DNA from: Panax quinquefolius
Taxonomy: Eukaryota; Streptophyta; Magnoliopsida; Apiales; Araliaceae
NCBI GenBank assembly: GCA_020205615.1
Contig: CM035168.1
Span: 2,249,830 to 2,313,829 of the forward strand
DNA: 64,000 bases
Reading direction: 5' to 3'
Below the pieces are notes generated by a model. It worked only from the letters and a program-made list of their open reading frames with translations. It had not been told where the DNA came from and searched no databases. This document shows, piece after piece, positions 32,859 through 45,612 of this stretch. A program made the position numbers and the translations under genes. Position 1 is the first letter of the stretch; each line of letters begins with the position of its first letter.

Positions 32859-35836
32859 TGTCAGGAATAAGCATGTGAATGATATTCCTGTTTACATATG
32901 ATTTGATTATGACATATATATATATATATATATATGAATGAATATGCAAGTATGTTTGCATTAAGAAAAGTTGTAAAGTCCTTTGATAGATAATAGAAAC
33001 ATATGTGCAAGGACTTAGAATGAATTGATCAAATGTGTTAGGTTGATCCTACATAAGCAAAACAGCTTTGTAAAGTCCTTAAAAAGAAATGATGTATAAG
33101 GACTACAAATATAGAAAGATCAAGCATGTTTGGTTGATCTTATGATGTAATAGATAGGCTTGTCTGATCGTCAAGCACTGCACCAGAAATCGTAGTCTGC
33201 CAGGAGAGTCAAGGAAAACTCGAGAGCTATCGAGGCAGAATCGTAGTCTGCAAGATAGTAGATCTTGGAGTTCGTAGACTTCTAGGAGAGACGAGGAAGG
33301 ATCATAGTGTGTCGAGAAAAACTTCTTCGTAATGTAGTCTGCTAAAGGAAGTCGTGTTCGAATCGTAGAGATAGCACGCTTAACACGGTGAATAACCGAG
33401 TATCTCGCCAAAGCTAAGTAAAGAATCGTAGACTACACTTAGAGTCGTAGAGTCTAATAATCATACCAAAGGCAGAGATCGTAGTCGAGCAAGATCAGCT
33501 GAAGACAACAAGCACAACGACAGAAATCGTAGAGTGTCAAGATCTAATCTCAGAGTCGTAGTATCTCGCACGTACCCAAAGTTTGAATCATAGAGTCTTG
33601 AGAACTAAGACCTCAACAGATGTGCTCACAATGCCAAGGCAGAATCGTAGAGCAAATACGATTCTCAACGAATGAGCACTCCCAGAATATCCAAAGGAAT
33701 GAAGCCTCTGGTTTGCACTACATAGATACGTCCCACCAAAAGGAAACCAGAGAGCACTCAACGAATGGCATGCAAGCTAACAGAAGATCTAAGCACCAAC
33801 CCAATCAGCATCAAGATTGAGTTAAGAAGCCATTCGAGATGAAGTCTTCCACAAGGAGATCATAAGAAGACTTCTGTAATTGACTAAGAAAAGTCAGCAA
33901 GTGCAGTAGCTGTCAAGCAGACAGAAGACAACGATCTTGGAAGCAACCAGGATCGTAGTGTTTGCCAAACAAAGAAAGAACTGATGGAGTGTACACGGAG
34001 ATACTGGTTAGTCTCTCAAGAACAAGGCTAAAGTGATAAAGCATGGGTCAGTCCATTGATGATAGGTGAACGGGAGATCACAAGGAGAAAGCGAACTGAG
34101 CATGCTACAAATCTGAGATGTCTTGCTATTTAGAAGGACCATAACAAAGAGTCAAGTCATCGATGTCGAGAACAAATGAGGAAAAAGCGAAAGTATCAAA
34201 GCATCAAGACAAGAGAATGAAGAGGTGTTTCACATGGAGATCCAATCAACACTCTTCAAAATCGTAGTGTTGTCTCTACCAGTTAACAAGACACTACGAT
34301 CAAGTCCATGAATACATGCATCAAAATCGTAGAGCTCGAATAGCTGAAGACTGAAGCATTGGCAATGGTTCAATCTGAAGGGTAATATTCGAACAAGAGC
34401 TTATTGAGAGCATCGATGCAAGGACAACCTCTAATCGAGAAATCAGAAGGGTGAAATAAAGTCGTCGACCTGCCCAAGATATCAAAGTGATATATCTGAC
34501 AGAGTTGGTGAAACAGCAGTCTGCAGTGTCAAGAAGTCAAAAAAAGATGTCAGGTCACATCTGCAGTCTGCACCAAATAACTCGAGATCTGCGAGGCAAT
34601 TTGAATAGCTTCTAACGGCTACTTTCCAACGGGAAGATTGGAAAGTAGTATAAATCAACAGAGCATCAAAGATCTTCAGGGGCTGATGATTGTATTGTTG
34701 CAGAATCGTTGAGTTGGTGAATGCTATTGTTGACTCTACGAGTTCCACCAAAGATCAATAGAACAAGTCTCAGTGACAATGAGACTACCAAGGTAGAAGT
34801 GAAGTAGCTTTGAAGAAGGACTCGTACAGATCAAAGCTTCACTCAATAAAGATGAGAATGCCACTAAAGATGGCAGCTAAGCTGAGAGCCGAGAAGGCCA
34901 AAAATATAGCATTCAGAAAAGTGGCTGAGTACAAAGAAGATCAAGAGAGCCACTCTACAGATCACCAAGAACCGAAAGCTGAAACTGAACAAGTGCAGAA
35001 CCATATCTGCAAAGTATTCAAGAAGGGTTCAGGGATTGCTAAGTGCCAGACGAAGACTACTAAAAGCACAAAGACTTAGCAAACCCAGATGGTGATGGTG
35101 CACAGCTGACATCAGATGGAGATAAGCTGAAGAGAGTAAAGATCAGCTGCACTAAAGAAGATGTGGTCCGGACTCGAAGTTGAAAGCAAAGAGGATCACA
35201 CTAAGCTGCTAAGTACAAAAGATGTTCAGAGCTTAATGACATTTTAGCAGCACAACACCAACAACAACAACAACTACAACAACAAGAAGCCAGGGCCTGA
35301 GGGGTCCTTGTCCGGAGGAACTAAATGAAGTTCCAAGCCTACTGGGCTTGAAGAGTTCCTAGGGAACTAGAGAAGTTTCAAGGCTGCTGGCCTTGAAGAG
35401 TTCTTAGTGAACTGAAGTCCCAAGGCTGCTAGCCTTGAAGGAATCTTAGTGATTCGTGTCTTGCCGCTTTCCTTGGTAAATCTCGCTAATTGAAAGCGGA
35501 AAGAGTGGATTAGGAGCTTGAGTCTCTGGACCACTTAAAACCCCTTGTGTCATTTACTTTATTTTATTTACATTATGTACATTAACTGCTATAACTGCTA
35601 TGTATGTTATAACTGCTTACCACTGAACTAACTCTACGAACAATGTATGTATGATTATGAATATATCAATGAAGGGGATCTTTTACTTATTCCGTTGTGC
35701 TTGAAAAGATTCTTATGTTTGTCACATGCTAAATTATTAGCAATACAAAATAAATCAGAAAAGTATTGAAATTAAAAAGGATCTATTCAACCCCCCCCCC
35801 CCCTTCTAGATCTATTGTGCCTATTGGGAACTAACA
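32859..35836 (+). repeat. Inner element 3' LTR
   Basis: 2978 bp partner of 19798-22766, ending CTAACA before the AAGTC duplication. The TA run near 32914, the ATCGTAG motifs and the C tract near 35791 are all shared. Confidence 0.93.
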
Positions 35837-35841
35837 AAGTC

Positions 35842-36632
35842 TAAAGCCAACTCTTTCGGCTAGACTTATCTTATGATTTGTCAAGCATGATTTATGTTTA
35901 CCGAGTTATATTGGTATGGTTTTCAATCGAAGACCGAGTATGCTAAAAATGTTTTGTCGTTTAACGACAGGCACGTGAGGTTGCCACAACTTAAACGTAT
36001 ACACGTTTAATGAATGTAGTGTTGATCAACACAGAGTACTATGGGATGATCACCCAGAAGTGCTCGTAAGCTATGCCGGACTTACGGACTTAGTGTCGAG
36101 TTGTCCTTTTCAAAAGAAATTATGAACTGCTCATAGTCTTGAGCCTTAGTTGATATTCTACTTAATATTGTTGTTGGAAAACGTTTTGAATGAAAAGAAG
36201 TGCTATTTTGAATTATCGATAATACTTCGTAACTATTGTCCAGTTACTGAAGATAAATGAGTTCTATGTTTCAAGCATGTTGTTTATTAGAATTGTAGTA
36301 TTTGCTGAGCTAGTCATGCTCACTCTTGCTTGAACCATATGAACACAGCTAAGATCGAGCAGACCGAAGGCTCAGGCAAGGACAAGGGCAAGGCGAAGAC
36401 GAACCCTTAGATTATTTATATAATAGAATAGTTGAATGTCTGTAATATATTGAATATTATGACAAGAACAAATGAATGGGTTACAAAGAACCTGGGAAAT
36501 GTAATATTATTTTGGATATATAAAAGTTATATTAGTCCTTTTGGGACTATTCAATTGAATGAATGAATGAATGGTAGTACCGTGTAGCACCATCTGTCGG
36601 GTTGGAAGAGACCCAGATTTGGGGGCGTCACA
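35842..36632 (+). repeat. Outer Tekay 5' LTR, right part
   Basis: After the second AAGTC copy (35837-35841) the LTR resumes with TAAAGCCAACTC and ends GGCGTCACA at 36632. Together the two parts total about 3.3 kb, the same as the intact 3' LTR. Confidence 0.93.
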
Positions 36633-36635
36633 GGT

Positions 36636-36649
36636 TGGTATCAAAGCAT
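36636..36649 (+). other. Outer Tekay primer-binding site
   Basis: TGGTATCAAAGCAT lies three bases after the LTR and matches the initiator-methionine tRNA complement with one change. This is usual for Tekay elements. Confidence 0.85.
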
Positions 36650-36815
36650 TAGGTTATAAAACTTAAGGGGGGATTAAAAACCTTAAGTCATAACCTTAAG
36701 AGAGGTCAAAGACGTAAATGAAGAAATTAACCTTATAAAAAAATGCATTATGATTATGTTATGTGTTTTTATTATTCTACTGACGTGCACTAATCAACTT
36801 AACTGTTTTGTGTAG

Positions 36816-38319
36816 ATGTCAGGAGTAAATGAAATGTATGTAGATGGTCAAGCCATTAGTGAATAATCGGTGAACCAAGTAGAGGTTTTACCGAACCCCA
36901 TAGCGGCAGAGCCTGAAGTTGTGGTTATTGAGTCTGGAGACTCAGATGATGCTGACTACATGTCAATATTCGACTGGATGATAGAGGAGGAAGTAGAGAC
37001 AGTGTCCTTTAATCCAGTGGCTATAGCAGCGAAGATTGCTCCTGGGGGGTCGATGATGTCTCTTTTCATGTCAGTGTTGGATAGAAATATCCATTACTGT
37101 CAGGAAGTCAAGGAGCTGAAAGCAGAGCTCCAAATGGTTATAGAGGACAAGACTGATGTCGAGTTCATGTGGGAGCAGGAACATGACGAGAGGATTTTGG
37201 CTAAGGACAAAGTCCACAATTTAAAGCACGAGGTCTTTGAGCTCAAGGAGGAGCTAAAGACCAAGGTGCAGAAGATAGGGAGGATGTTTTATATCTATAG
37301 GAGTTCTCATACAGATTTCCAGCAACAGGTAGCTGGATATCCTGTGGAGGTGGGGCAAACACTGCATCTTATTATTAGTGATATATCATTCTTAGGTCTT
37401 GCCAAGACAGATTTCAAGAATGCCTTGAGGCAGATGTAGACTAGTAGTAGTTAGAGTAGTATGTAAATATTTTGTAAGTAGTAGTGACATAAAGCCCTTT
37501 TTGTATAGTAAAGGGTAGTCTTTTGTAAATCCCAATTTTTGGAAGCGATAATGGAAAAGTAATGTAATCGACCAGATCGTATATGTAATCGATTTAGTAT
37601 TATACTTCGAAGAATGAATATAAGTTCTTTTTATGAAAAGCAATGAGTTATGGATGTTGGAGTATTGTTATTGGTAATGATAACTAATAAAGAAAGGAAT
37701 AATAACGAAATATATTTATTGTATCAGCAAAATACCGCCAAGAAGAGTGCAACGTAATCAAGGTGCGAGCATAAATCAACCAGAGGGAGGTCCAGTTAAT
37801 CCGATGCACGAGAGTTTGTTAATTTAATAACAATTTGCCTTTAATAGAATCGAGGGCTAATATCCCGTAAATCCAGGAGTAGCACGAGCTACTACCTTTA
37901 AGGATTTCAAGAGCGTGGGTCCGCCGGAGTTCAAAGGAACTACAGACCCTATTGAAGCCCAAACGTGTGTTAAGGAGATAGAGAAGTCATTTGTAATACC
38001 AAATGTCGATGAGGCCCAAAAGGTTGCCTTTGCGACCTATATGATGAAGGGGGAGGCCAACTTTTGGTGGGAAGCCAATCAGGCTAAGGCCGGGATAACG
38101 AATCTAACGTGGGATAGGTTCAAGGAGATATTCTTCGAGAACTACTTTCCCACGAGCATGCAAGGGAGGATGGAGATGCAGTTTCTGGAGTTGAAACAAG
38201 GGGACATGACGGTTCCCCAATACGCCGCCAAGTTTAATAAACTGGTAAGGTTTGCTCCACATCAAGTGGATACTGAGGTGAGGAAGGCGCGACGGTTCGA
38301 GCAGGGCTTGAAACCCTAG
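36816..38319 (+). pseudogene. Outer Tekay gag (N-terminal coiled coil and capsid domain)
   Basis: An ATG at 36816 opens a frame (MSGVNEMYVDG) with a stop after 16 codons; the same frame then runs open to 37439 and encodes an acidic stretch and a probable coiled coil (EVFELKEELKTKVQ). A second frame at 37915-38319 carries the retrotransposon Gag domain with the family hallmarks ANFWWEA and FFENYFP, then PQYAAKFNKL. The frames are separated by stops, so no full Gag is made. Confidence 0.85.
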
Positions 38320-38529
38320 CTCTATAACTGCATATCGGTGTTCCAAAGTAGTTCTTTTGGGACCATTTTAGAGAAGGCGATAATCTTCGAGGGTGGTAGT
38401 GAAGCTTTAAGTCAATACCACAAGGACAAGAAGAGCAAGGTTAAAGTAGACGGGAGAGTAAAGATCGAGGGAGCCAGTGGTAGTGGCGAGGGTTAGAAGA
38501 GGAAGGTATTTAGCTCTAAGAATACCAGA

Positions 38530-38796
38530 GTGAAGCAAGGAGACCCGAAGAGAAGAATGGAGGCCTACAAGACATGTGAGAAGACTCACTTAGGAGTCTG
38601 TCTCAAAGGGAAGGCCGTCTGTTACAACTGTGGACAGGAGGGGCATATTGCGCCTAATTATCTGAGTCCAAAGAAGAATCACGGATGCTTTGTGTGTGGA
38701 TCAACTGACCACATGGCAAAGAACTGCCCAAAGAAGGGGACGAATGGGAATCGGGGCGCTAATAGTGGTAAGCTAGCTATTAGTGGACCAGCGTAG
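38530..38796 (+). pseudogene. Outer Tekay nucleocapsid with two zinc knuckles
   Basis: The frame shows two CX2CX4HX4C-type knuckles: CYNCGQEGHIAPNY, where the last Cys is replaced by Tyr, and an intact CFVCGSTDHMAKNC. Nucleocapsid knuckles bind element RNA during packaging. The frame ends in a stop before the protease. Confidence 0.85.
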
Positions 38797-38799
38797 CCG

Positions 38800-39000
38800 G
38801 GTAGGCCAATGGGTCGTACCTTTAACATGACAGTCCAAGATGCAGCCGCATCAGGGGACGTCTTCGCAGGTATTATTCTGATCAACGATATCAATGCGTA
38901 TGTGCTGTTTGATTCGGGTGCTACTTGTTCGTTTATAGCATGCGATTTTGCTAGACGATTAGGATTAAAAAGTTGCCTATACCTTTAAATATTAAGGTAG
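38800..39000 (+). pseudogene. Outer Tekay aspartic protease remnant
   Basis: A segment reads VLFDSGATCSFIA near 38895-38940, the DSGA active-site motif of retroviral-type aspartic proteases. The frame shifts shortly after. Confidence 0.75.
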
Positions 39001-39236
39001 TAAACGAAGAAATAATTCCTGTTGAAGATGTTCATAGGAGTTGTTGTGTAGATATACGGGGTTGTACATTATCAGTAGATTTGTTACCGATAAAGTTAGG
39101 AGAATTCGATAATTCTCGGAATGGATTGGTTAGTAAACCATGGGGAAATTATAGATTGTCAAAATAAATGTGTAAACATTAAGACGTTGGAACAACCTCG
39201 GGTAGTATTTTACGGTAATAGATTTTCGGGACGTTC

Positions 39237-40247
39237 GTGTGTTTAACCATGACACAAACTAGGAAATTACTGAGAAAGGGATGCGTAGGTTATCTATGTC
39301 ATGTTGTTGATACCCAGAGAGTGGTAGCAACCATGGAACAAATACCTGTAGTGAGAGAATTCGTCGATGTATTTATGAGTGAATTGTCGGGTCTTTCGCC
39401 GGATAGAGAAACAGAGTTTGTGATAGACATTGTACCAGGAGCGGCACCAGTTTCTAGGGCACCATATCGTATAGCGCCAGTGGAGATGAAGGAGTTGATG
39501 GTGCAGTTACAAGAACTATTAGACAGGAAGTACATTCAACTGAGTGTTTCTCCGTGGGGAGCACCGGTACTGTTTGTCAAGAAGAAGGATAGATCGTTAA
39601 GACTGTGTATCGACTATCGAGAGTTGAACAAGTTAACGATAAAGAATAAATACCCATTGCCCAGGATCGATGATCTCTTTGATCAGTTGAAAGGGGCTAA
39701 GTATTTTTCTAAAATAGATTTAAGAATGGGGTATCGTCAGTTGAAGGTTAAGAAGGAGGATGTGTCAAAGACAGCATTCAGAACTTGCTATGGTCATTAC
39801 GAGTTTCTGGTGATGTCATTTGGGTTGACAAATGCACCAGCTGCATTCATGGATATGATGAACAGAGTGTTCAAACAATATTTGGACAAGTTCGTCGTGG
39901 TGTTTATAGATGATATTCTAGTCTATTCTAAGACGCCAGAAGATCATGCTAAACACCTAAGATTAGTGTTGGAGACACTTAGGAAGGAGAAATTGTATGC
40001 GAAGTTCACTAAGTGTGAATTTTGGTTAGAGAAGGTGCAGTTTTTAGGTTATTTCATTGACCATGAGGGGATTTCAGTAGATCCAGCGAAGGTGGAAGCT
40101 GTGATGAATTGGGAACAGTCGAAAACACTGACCGAGGTGCGGAGTTTCCTAGGGTTAGCGGGTTACTATTGGAGATTCATCCAAGATTTTTCGAAGATAG
40201 CTACTCCGTTGACTAACTTGACGAGGAAGACGGTGAAATACGCTTAG
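39237..40247 (+). pseudogene. Outer Tekay reverse transcriptase
   Basis: The open frame of about 336 codons includes the pre-RT linker, the palm motifs [12 protein letters not shown] and [11 protein letters not shown], the catalytic box [11 protein letters not shown], and the downstream thumb block [12 protein letters not shown]. It ends in a TAG within the RNase H connection, where the family usually has a tryptophan codon. The catalytic aspartates are present. Confidence 0.92.
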
Positions 40248-40253
40248 ACTGAC

Positions 40254-40790
40254 AAGTGTGAGGACAGTTTTCAAGAACTGAAGAAGAGGTTGAGTGAAGC
40301 GCCTGTTTTGTCATTGCCCGATGACATAGGAAATTTTGTAGTTTATAGTGTTGCTTCGCATAGAGGACTTGGTTGTGTGCTCATGCAGCATGGCAAAGTC
40401 ATTGCGTATGCATCTAGGCAGTTGAAGGATTATGAGAAAGTTTACCCTACTCATGATCTGGAACTGGCCGTAGTAGATTTTGCTCTAAAGATATAGAGAC
40501 ATTATCTTTATGGAAAAAAATGTGAGATATACAAAGACCACAAAAGTCTAAAATATATCTTCACACAGAAGGAGTTGAATATGAGGTAGAGGAGATGGCT
40601 GGAGTTGATAAAGGATTACGATTGTGAAATCTTGTACCATCCGGGAAAAGCCAATGTAGTTGCCGACGCCTTAAGTAGAAAGGGTCGGGAAAAGTTATCT
40701 TTGTTAACGGCTCAAACTGAGTTGATAACAGAGATGGCTAGGATGGAGTTGGAAGTGAAGCTACCAAGTGAAGCAGGATAAATTCTGTTT
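40254..40790 (+). pseudogene. Outer Tekay RNase H remnant
   Basis: The segments [36 protein letters not shown] and, past an in-frame stop, [20 protein letters not shown] are the characteristic blocks of Ty3-Gypsy RNase H. Two in-frame TAG codons interrupt it, at ALKI* and MR*. Confidence 0.85.
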
Positions 40791-40799
40791 GCGACGGAG

Positions 40800-41900
40800 A
40801 TGCAATCTACCATCGTAGAAAAAGTTAAGGAGGTACAACTCAAAACTGATGAGTGTGACCGGATGAAGGAGCGGCTGGCCAATGGAAAAGATATTAAGTA
40901 CAGTCTTGATAATGAGGGATTATTAAGATTTGAAGGAAGAATTTGGGTTCTGAATGAGACGGAATTAAAGGAGCAGGTTCTACAAGAGGCTCATAGCTCG
41001 AGATTTTCGATTCATCCTGGTAGCACTAAGATGTATCAAGATCTTCGACAGATTTTCTGGTGGCCGAACATGAAGAGAGAAATAGCAGTAATACGTGGTA
41101 GGTGCTTGACTTGTCGAGAGTTAAGGCCAACATCAACGACCAAGTGGCTTTTACATGTCATTAGAAATTCGGAGTGGAAATGGGAGAATATCACGATGGA
41201 TTTTGTGGTGGGACTTCCGACTACTCGGAAGGGGTATGATCTGATTTGGGTAATAGTGGACCCGGTTGACAAAGTCGGCTCACTTTTTTACCAATTAGGG
41301 TCAAGTATAACTTAGACCAATTAGCTAGACTTTATATTAAGGAAATAATTTTTAGACATGGAGCACCGATGTCGATTGTGTCAAATCGTGACCCACGATT
41401 CACGTCGAGCTTTGGAGGAGTCTACAAGCGATTGGGAATGCGATTTGAATTTGAGTACGTATATCATCCACAAACGGATGGATGAGGCGAGAGAACAATT
41501 GAGACGTTAGAAGATATGTTAAGATCTTGCGTCATGGATTTCAAGGGTAGTTGGGATGATCATCTACCATTAGTGGAGTTTCACATATAACAAAAGTTAT
41601 CATGCAAGCATAGGTATCTTGCTTCTTCGAAGCTTTGTATGGGAGAAAATGCGAGCATATCAGTATTGGGATGAGGTAGGAGAACGCCGAATGTTGGGAC
41701 CAGAGTTGGTGCAGCAAACAGCGGACATGTTAAACTGATACAAATGCGTTTGGTAGCAGCTCAAGACAGACAGAAGAAGTTTACGGATTCGCATAGAGAG
41801 AATAGAGAATTTGAAGTAGGTTCATATGTATTTCTAAAAGTATCTCCCTAGAAAGGAAAGATACATTTTGGAAAGAAGGGAAAGTTAAGTCCAAGGTTTA
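40800..41900 (+). pseudogene. Outer Tekay integrase remnant
   Basis: The zinc-binding HHCC region is seen as EAHSSRFSIHPGSTKMYQ followed by CLTC. The catalytic core begins ENITMDFVVGLP and then decays through frameshifts; PQTDG and WDEVGE-type blocks appear in other frames. Confidence 0.85.
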
Positions 41901-41926
41901 TAGGACCTTTTGAGGTATTAAAACGG

Positions 41927-42235
41927 GTGGGCGAGGTAGCTTATATGATAGCATTACCTCCAGACCTAGAACGAATACATAATGTATTTCACGTATCTGT
42001 ATTACGTCCTTATAAGTCGGATTATAAGCACGTGATAGAATATGAACCTATTCATATTGAGAAGGACTTAATGTACGAGGAAACACTGATTCAAATTGTC
42101 GATAGAAAAGAACAAGTTATGTGGAATAAAGTCATACCTTCCGTGAAGGTGATATGGAAGAACCACGATGCAGAAGAAGCAACGTGGGAGTTAGAAGAAA
42201 TGATGAAAAAGAATTACCCTCAATTATTTGTGTAA
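41927..42235 (+). pseudogene. Outer Tekay integrase C-terminus and chromodomain
   Basis: The frame begins with the [11 protein letters not shown] block, then [14 protein letters not shown], and ends with a chromodomain-like segment ([30 protein letters not shown]). Chromodomains steer chromovirus integration toward heterochromatin. It stops just before the polypurine tract. Confidence 0.88.
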
Positions 42236-42276
42236 TTTTTTTTTATATAGCGAGATTCTGGGGACAGAATCCTTAT

Positions 42277-42289
42277 AAGGGGGAGAGAA
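42277..42289 (+). other. Outer Tekay polypurine tract
   Basis: AAGGGGGAGAGAA immediately precedes the 3' LTR. Confidence 0.88.
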
Positions 42290-45200
42290 TGTAACGCCCC
42301 AGAAAATTGAACCTTTGTAAATACTTTTAATAGTGAATAAAATAATATTATTTATTATTATTACGTATGGATTAGACGAATGTCGTTCTATAACCTAGAA
42401 ACGTTGGAATGTCTTAGTATTTTAACTACGTGGGAGAATTAAAGTGTTTGAATTTCTAAGACGAAAATAAAAGCTTTCTGAGAAATTTTCCAAAAAAGAC
42501 TATTCATCGATTTCTGCTCGGGAATTATTTTTGAACTTTCGAGAAATACGTAATGTTATAATATCAAGGTGATATGGATTATGTAATAATAACCTAAGTA
42601 TGGAAAATGTAATATTTCGCATGCGGACTTAATTTGGGAACGTTAGGTTTATTAAGCGTTAAAGGAAGAAAGTTGTAATCGTATGATGTGTATGCATTGT
42701 ACGAGATAATGAACGTAAGTATAATACGACGAATTAAACTATTAAGAATGGAGAATGAAATAACGTATATTGCGAATTAATATACGAGCTAGCATACGAG
42801 AATTATAAGTGGTGTATATAGGTTAAGTTGTTAATAAAATGTAATGGACTTGTAAGATTATTAATTAATGATAGAAGTCCAATAGAAGGTGATACTCAAA
42901 GCCCAAGTGTTTGATAAATCATAAGTCCAATCTATTTGTAGCATAAGCCCAACAAGAAATTAGCTTGATTAGTTAACAAGCCCAATAACTAAGCCATGAT
43001 CCATGGAGCAATCCAAGTGTAAATGGGTAGACTTGATGGGCAAACAAATTATGTGATGAGCAAGTGTTGTGGCTAGCAAGTAGACTTGGATGTTAAGAAA
43101 GGAATTGTAAGAAGGTGGAGATTAAGGAGGTTTAACTAAGGAGGTGGGATGGCCTAAAGTCTATTATGCCCTCACTTTGAGTTGCCTATAAATAGAAGCT
43201 TGATTTTTCATTTGTTGGTTGTTTCATTTCATCCAACTCCTCTCAAGATTAAGTAACTTATTGGTTAGAGAGAATAAGCACATAAGTCAAGAATAAGTCA
43301 ATCATCCTTTTATAATCTTCAAGGAAGAACAGCACAAGTGCTTCTAAAGTAAGACTCATGTCTATTATATCTTTATCTCTTCTATGATAGGATTGATAGA
43401 GAAGTGGGATTGTTTAATAATAACATATAATAAGTTATTAATGAATGAACTTAAGCCGAATAAGTTGAATAAGCAACTTGAACTTTAATAAGGTGCTAGA
43501 ATCATGAAGAACTTATCATATGTTTGTCATATGATGTTAGTATATTGAATATAGCATGAGAACATTGATTGATGGACTTAAGTTCATAGTAAGTCATAAG
43601 CATGAGAGGAATCAGTAGTTCATAAGTTAAATAAGTCATTGACTTATGAGAATAAGTCAAAACCTACTTTGATTATAAGTTGGTGTAATAAGTAACTTGT
43701 AATGATCATATGTTGGTTAAAATCCATTTAGAATCATTAAGAATGTAGTTTCATTAGAATTCACATGATTGGATTTATAATCGTCGAATTAAGTGAAATT
43801 CTCGGAATGGAAGTCGTATTTTGTGTTTGAAGTCGGAAACGTTGGTTTTCGATGGAGACATGTCATATTTGGCATTATAGAGTTGCGGACTCGGAAATGA
43901 CCGAATTCCGACTTAGAACGAAAAACGAAAGGCCAACGTTCACGAACGTTTATCGTTTTCGTTAAAAATGAACTCATAGGTGAAATTTTAGCAAACGAAG
44001 TCAAATAGATAAAATTCTTACATGAACGCATAGAGTACGTAATTTGTGAACTGTAGGCTTTTGAAAGAGCCAATTCGGACTTATAACGAAGAAGTTATGA
44101 GTCCGGGAGTTTCGTAAAATTTTAAAAAAATTGCAAATTATCTAAGGCACAGAGTTGGCGCCGCGGCGCCAACCCAAGGCCAAATGTGTGGCGCAGCCAT
44201 GACACATAACAATGTCTCAAACACACTGCTAACTTCAAGTCATTGCTTGAGATGATGAACAAATTAGGAAATACAGCTTACCATGTCCGAAAGCCAGACA
44301 TCGCTAACTCAGCCATGTAAATGAAAGAGATGAAGAAGCGATAGGCGGCGTCATGCATTGCCAACCTATCTGATGGACGATAAAGAATGTTTTTTAAGTA
44401 TGTAATGAAAGAAAACTTGTTAGTAATGAACTAAGATATAAACATAACATTGTTAAAGCATTGTAAGACACTTAAGTATGATAATTAAGAGTTAATAATC
44501 AAGTGAAGATGAATGAAACGTGAATGACGTAATGAAAGCCGGAAACCCATAATAGTAGATCTAAGTCAGGATTTACATTGAGATGAAGGGTAAGATATAA
44601 TTGTATGCATACTTGATTATATATGACCTAATGTGGTACGTTATATGATCATGTATTGTAGAAACGTAGAGACTTAAAGTGTACGTGTGTTAATCAGTAA
44701 GCAAACGCTGAAGGCAAGTATTCTATCCCTTGTTCCAGTTCAGTCTGGACAAGTTTTGTAATTCATGTATTCTTTCACATGAAGTCTTGAATGATGAAGT
44801 CTAAAGCCAACTCTTTCGGCTAGACTTATATTATGATTCTGTCAAGCATGATTTATGTTTACCGAGTTATATTGGTATGGTTTTCAATCGAAGACCGAGT
44901 ATGCTAAAAATATTTTTGTCGTTTAACGACAGGCACGTGAGGTTGCCACAACTTAAACGTATACACGTTTAATGAATGTAGTGTTGATCAACACAGAGTA
45001 CTATGGGCTGATCATCCGGAAGTGCTTTCGTAAGTTATCTTATCTTACTTACGGACTTAGTGTCGGGTTGTCCTTTTCAAAAGAAATTATGAACCGCTTC
45101 ATAGTCTTGAGCCTTAGTTGATATTCTCTTGAATATTGTTGTTGGAAAACGTTTTGAATGAAAAGAAGTGTTATTTTGAATTATCGATAGTACTTACGTA

Positions 45201-45607
45201 ACTATTGTTCGATTCATCAAGATAAATGAGTTCTATGTTTCAAGCATGTTGTTTATTAGAATTGTAATATTTGGTTGAAATTTAGTCATGCTCACTCTTG
45301 CTTGAACCATATGAACACAACTAAGATCGAGCGAATCAAGGCTCGAAGCAAGGACAAGGGCAAGCGAAGACGAACCCTTAGATTATTTATGTAATAGAAT
45401 AATTGAATGTCTGTAATATATTGAATATTATGACAAGAACATACGAATGGGTTACAAAGAACCTGGGAAATGTAATATTATTTTGGATATATAGAAGTTA
45501 TATTAGTCCTTTTGGGACTATTCAATTGAATAAATGAATGAATGAATGGTAGTACCGTGTAACACTATCTGTTGGGTTGGAAGAGACCCGGATTTAGGGG
45601 CGTCACA
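42290..45607 (+). repeat. Outer Tekay 3' LTR, uninterrupted
   Basis: 3318 bp from TGTAACGCCCC to GGCGTCACA, followed by the AAAAT duplication. It has the same TATA box position as the 5' LTR. It serves as the reference for the uninterrupted LTR. Confidence 0.94.
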
Positions 45608-45612
45608 AAAAT

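Larger units (their letters stand above)
19798..35836 (+). mobile_element. Large non-autonomous LTR retrotransposon (Copia/SIRE-like), nested in the Tekay 5' LTR
   Basis: LTRs at 19798-22766 and 32859-35836 start TGTCAGG and end ACTAACA. The flanking target duplication is AAGTC. A degenerate initiator-tRNA primer site follows the left LTR, and the purine tract ATAGGGGGAGAT precedes the right one. Removing the inverted Tekay insertion leaves an interior of about 4.4 kb with one intact 322-codon ORF and a second acidic frame, but no RT or integrase that I can read. The size and layout suggest a LARD. The link to Copia/SIRE rests on the purine-tract phrase and the LTR layout and is an inference. 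Confidence 0.88.
17293..45607 (+). mobile_element. Outer Tekay-type Ty3-Gypsy chromovirus, host of a nested insertion
   Basis: The element starts TGTAACG and ends GTCACA and is flanked by AAAAT on both sides (17288-17292 and 45608-45612). Its 5' LTR is split by a 16-kb insertion (19798-35836); the internal region runs 36633-42289 and the 3' LTR 42290-45607. Gag, two zinc knuckles, a DSGAT protease site, RT, RNase H, integrase and a chromodomain follow in Gypsy order, and the chromodomain places it in the chromovirus (Tekay/Del-like) group. Several stops, including one 17 codons into gag, make it non-autonomous today. Over the first roughly 140 bp the LTRs differ by about six substitutions by eye. 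Confidence 0.95.

Noticed and set aside
34482..34751. 89-codon minus-strand frame in the inner 3' LTR
   Set aside because: LTR sequence only; not open in the partner LTR and no similarity recognised.
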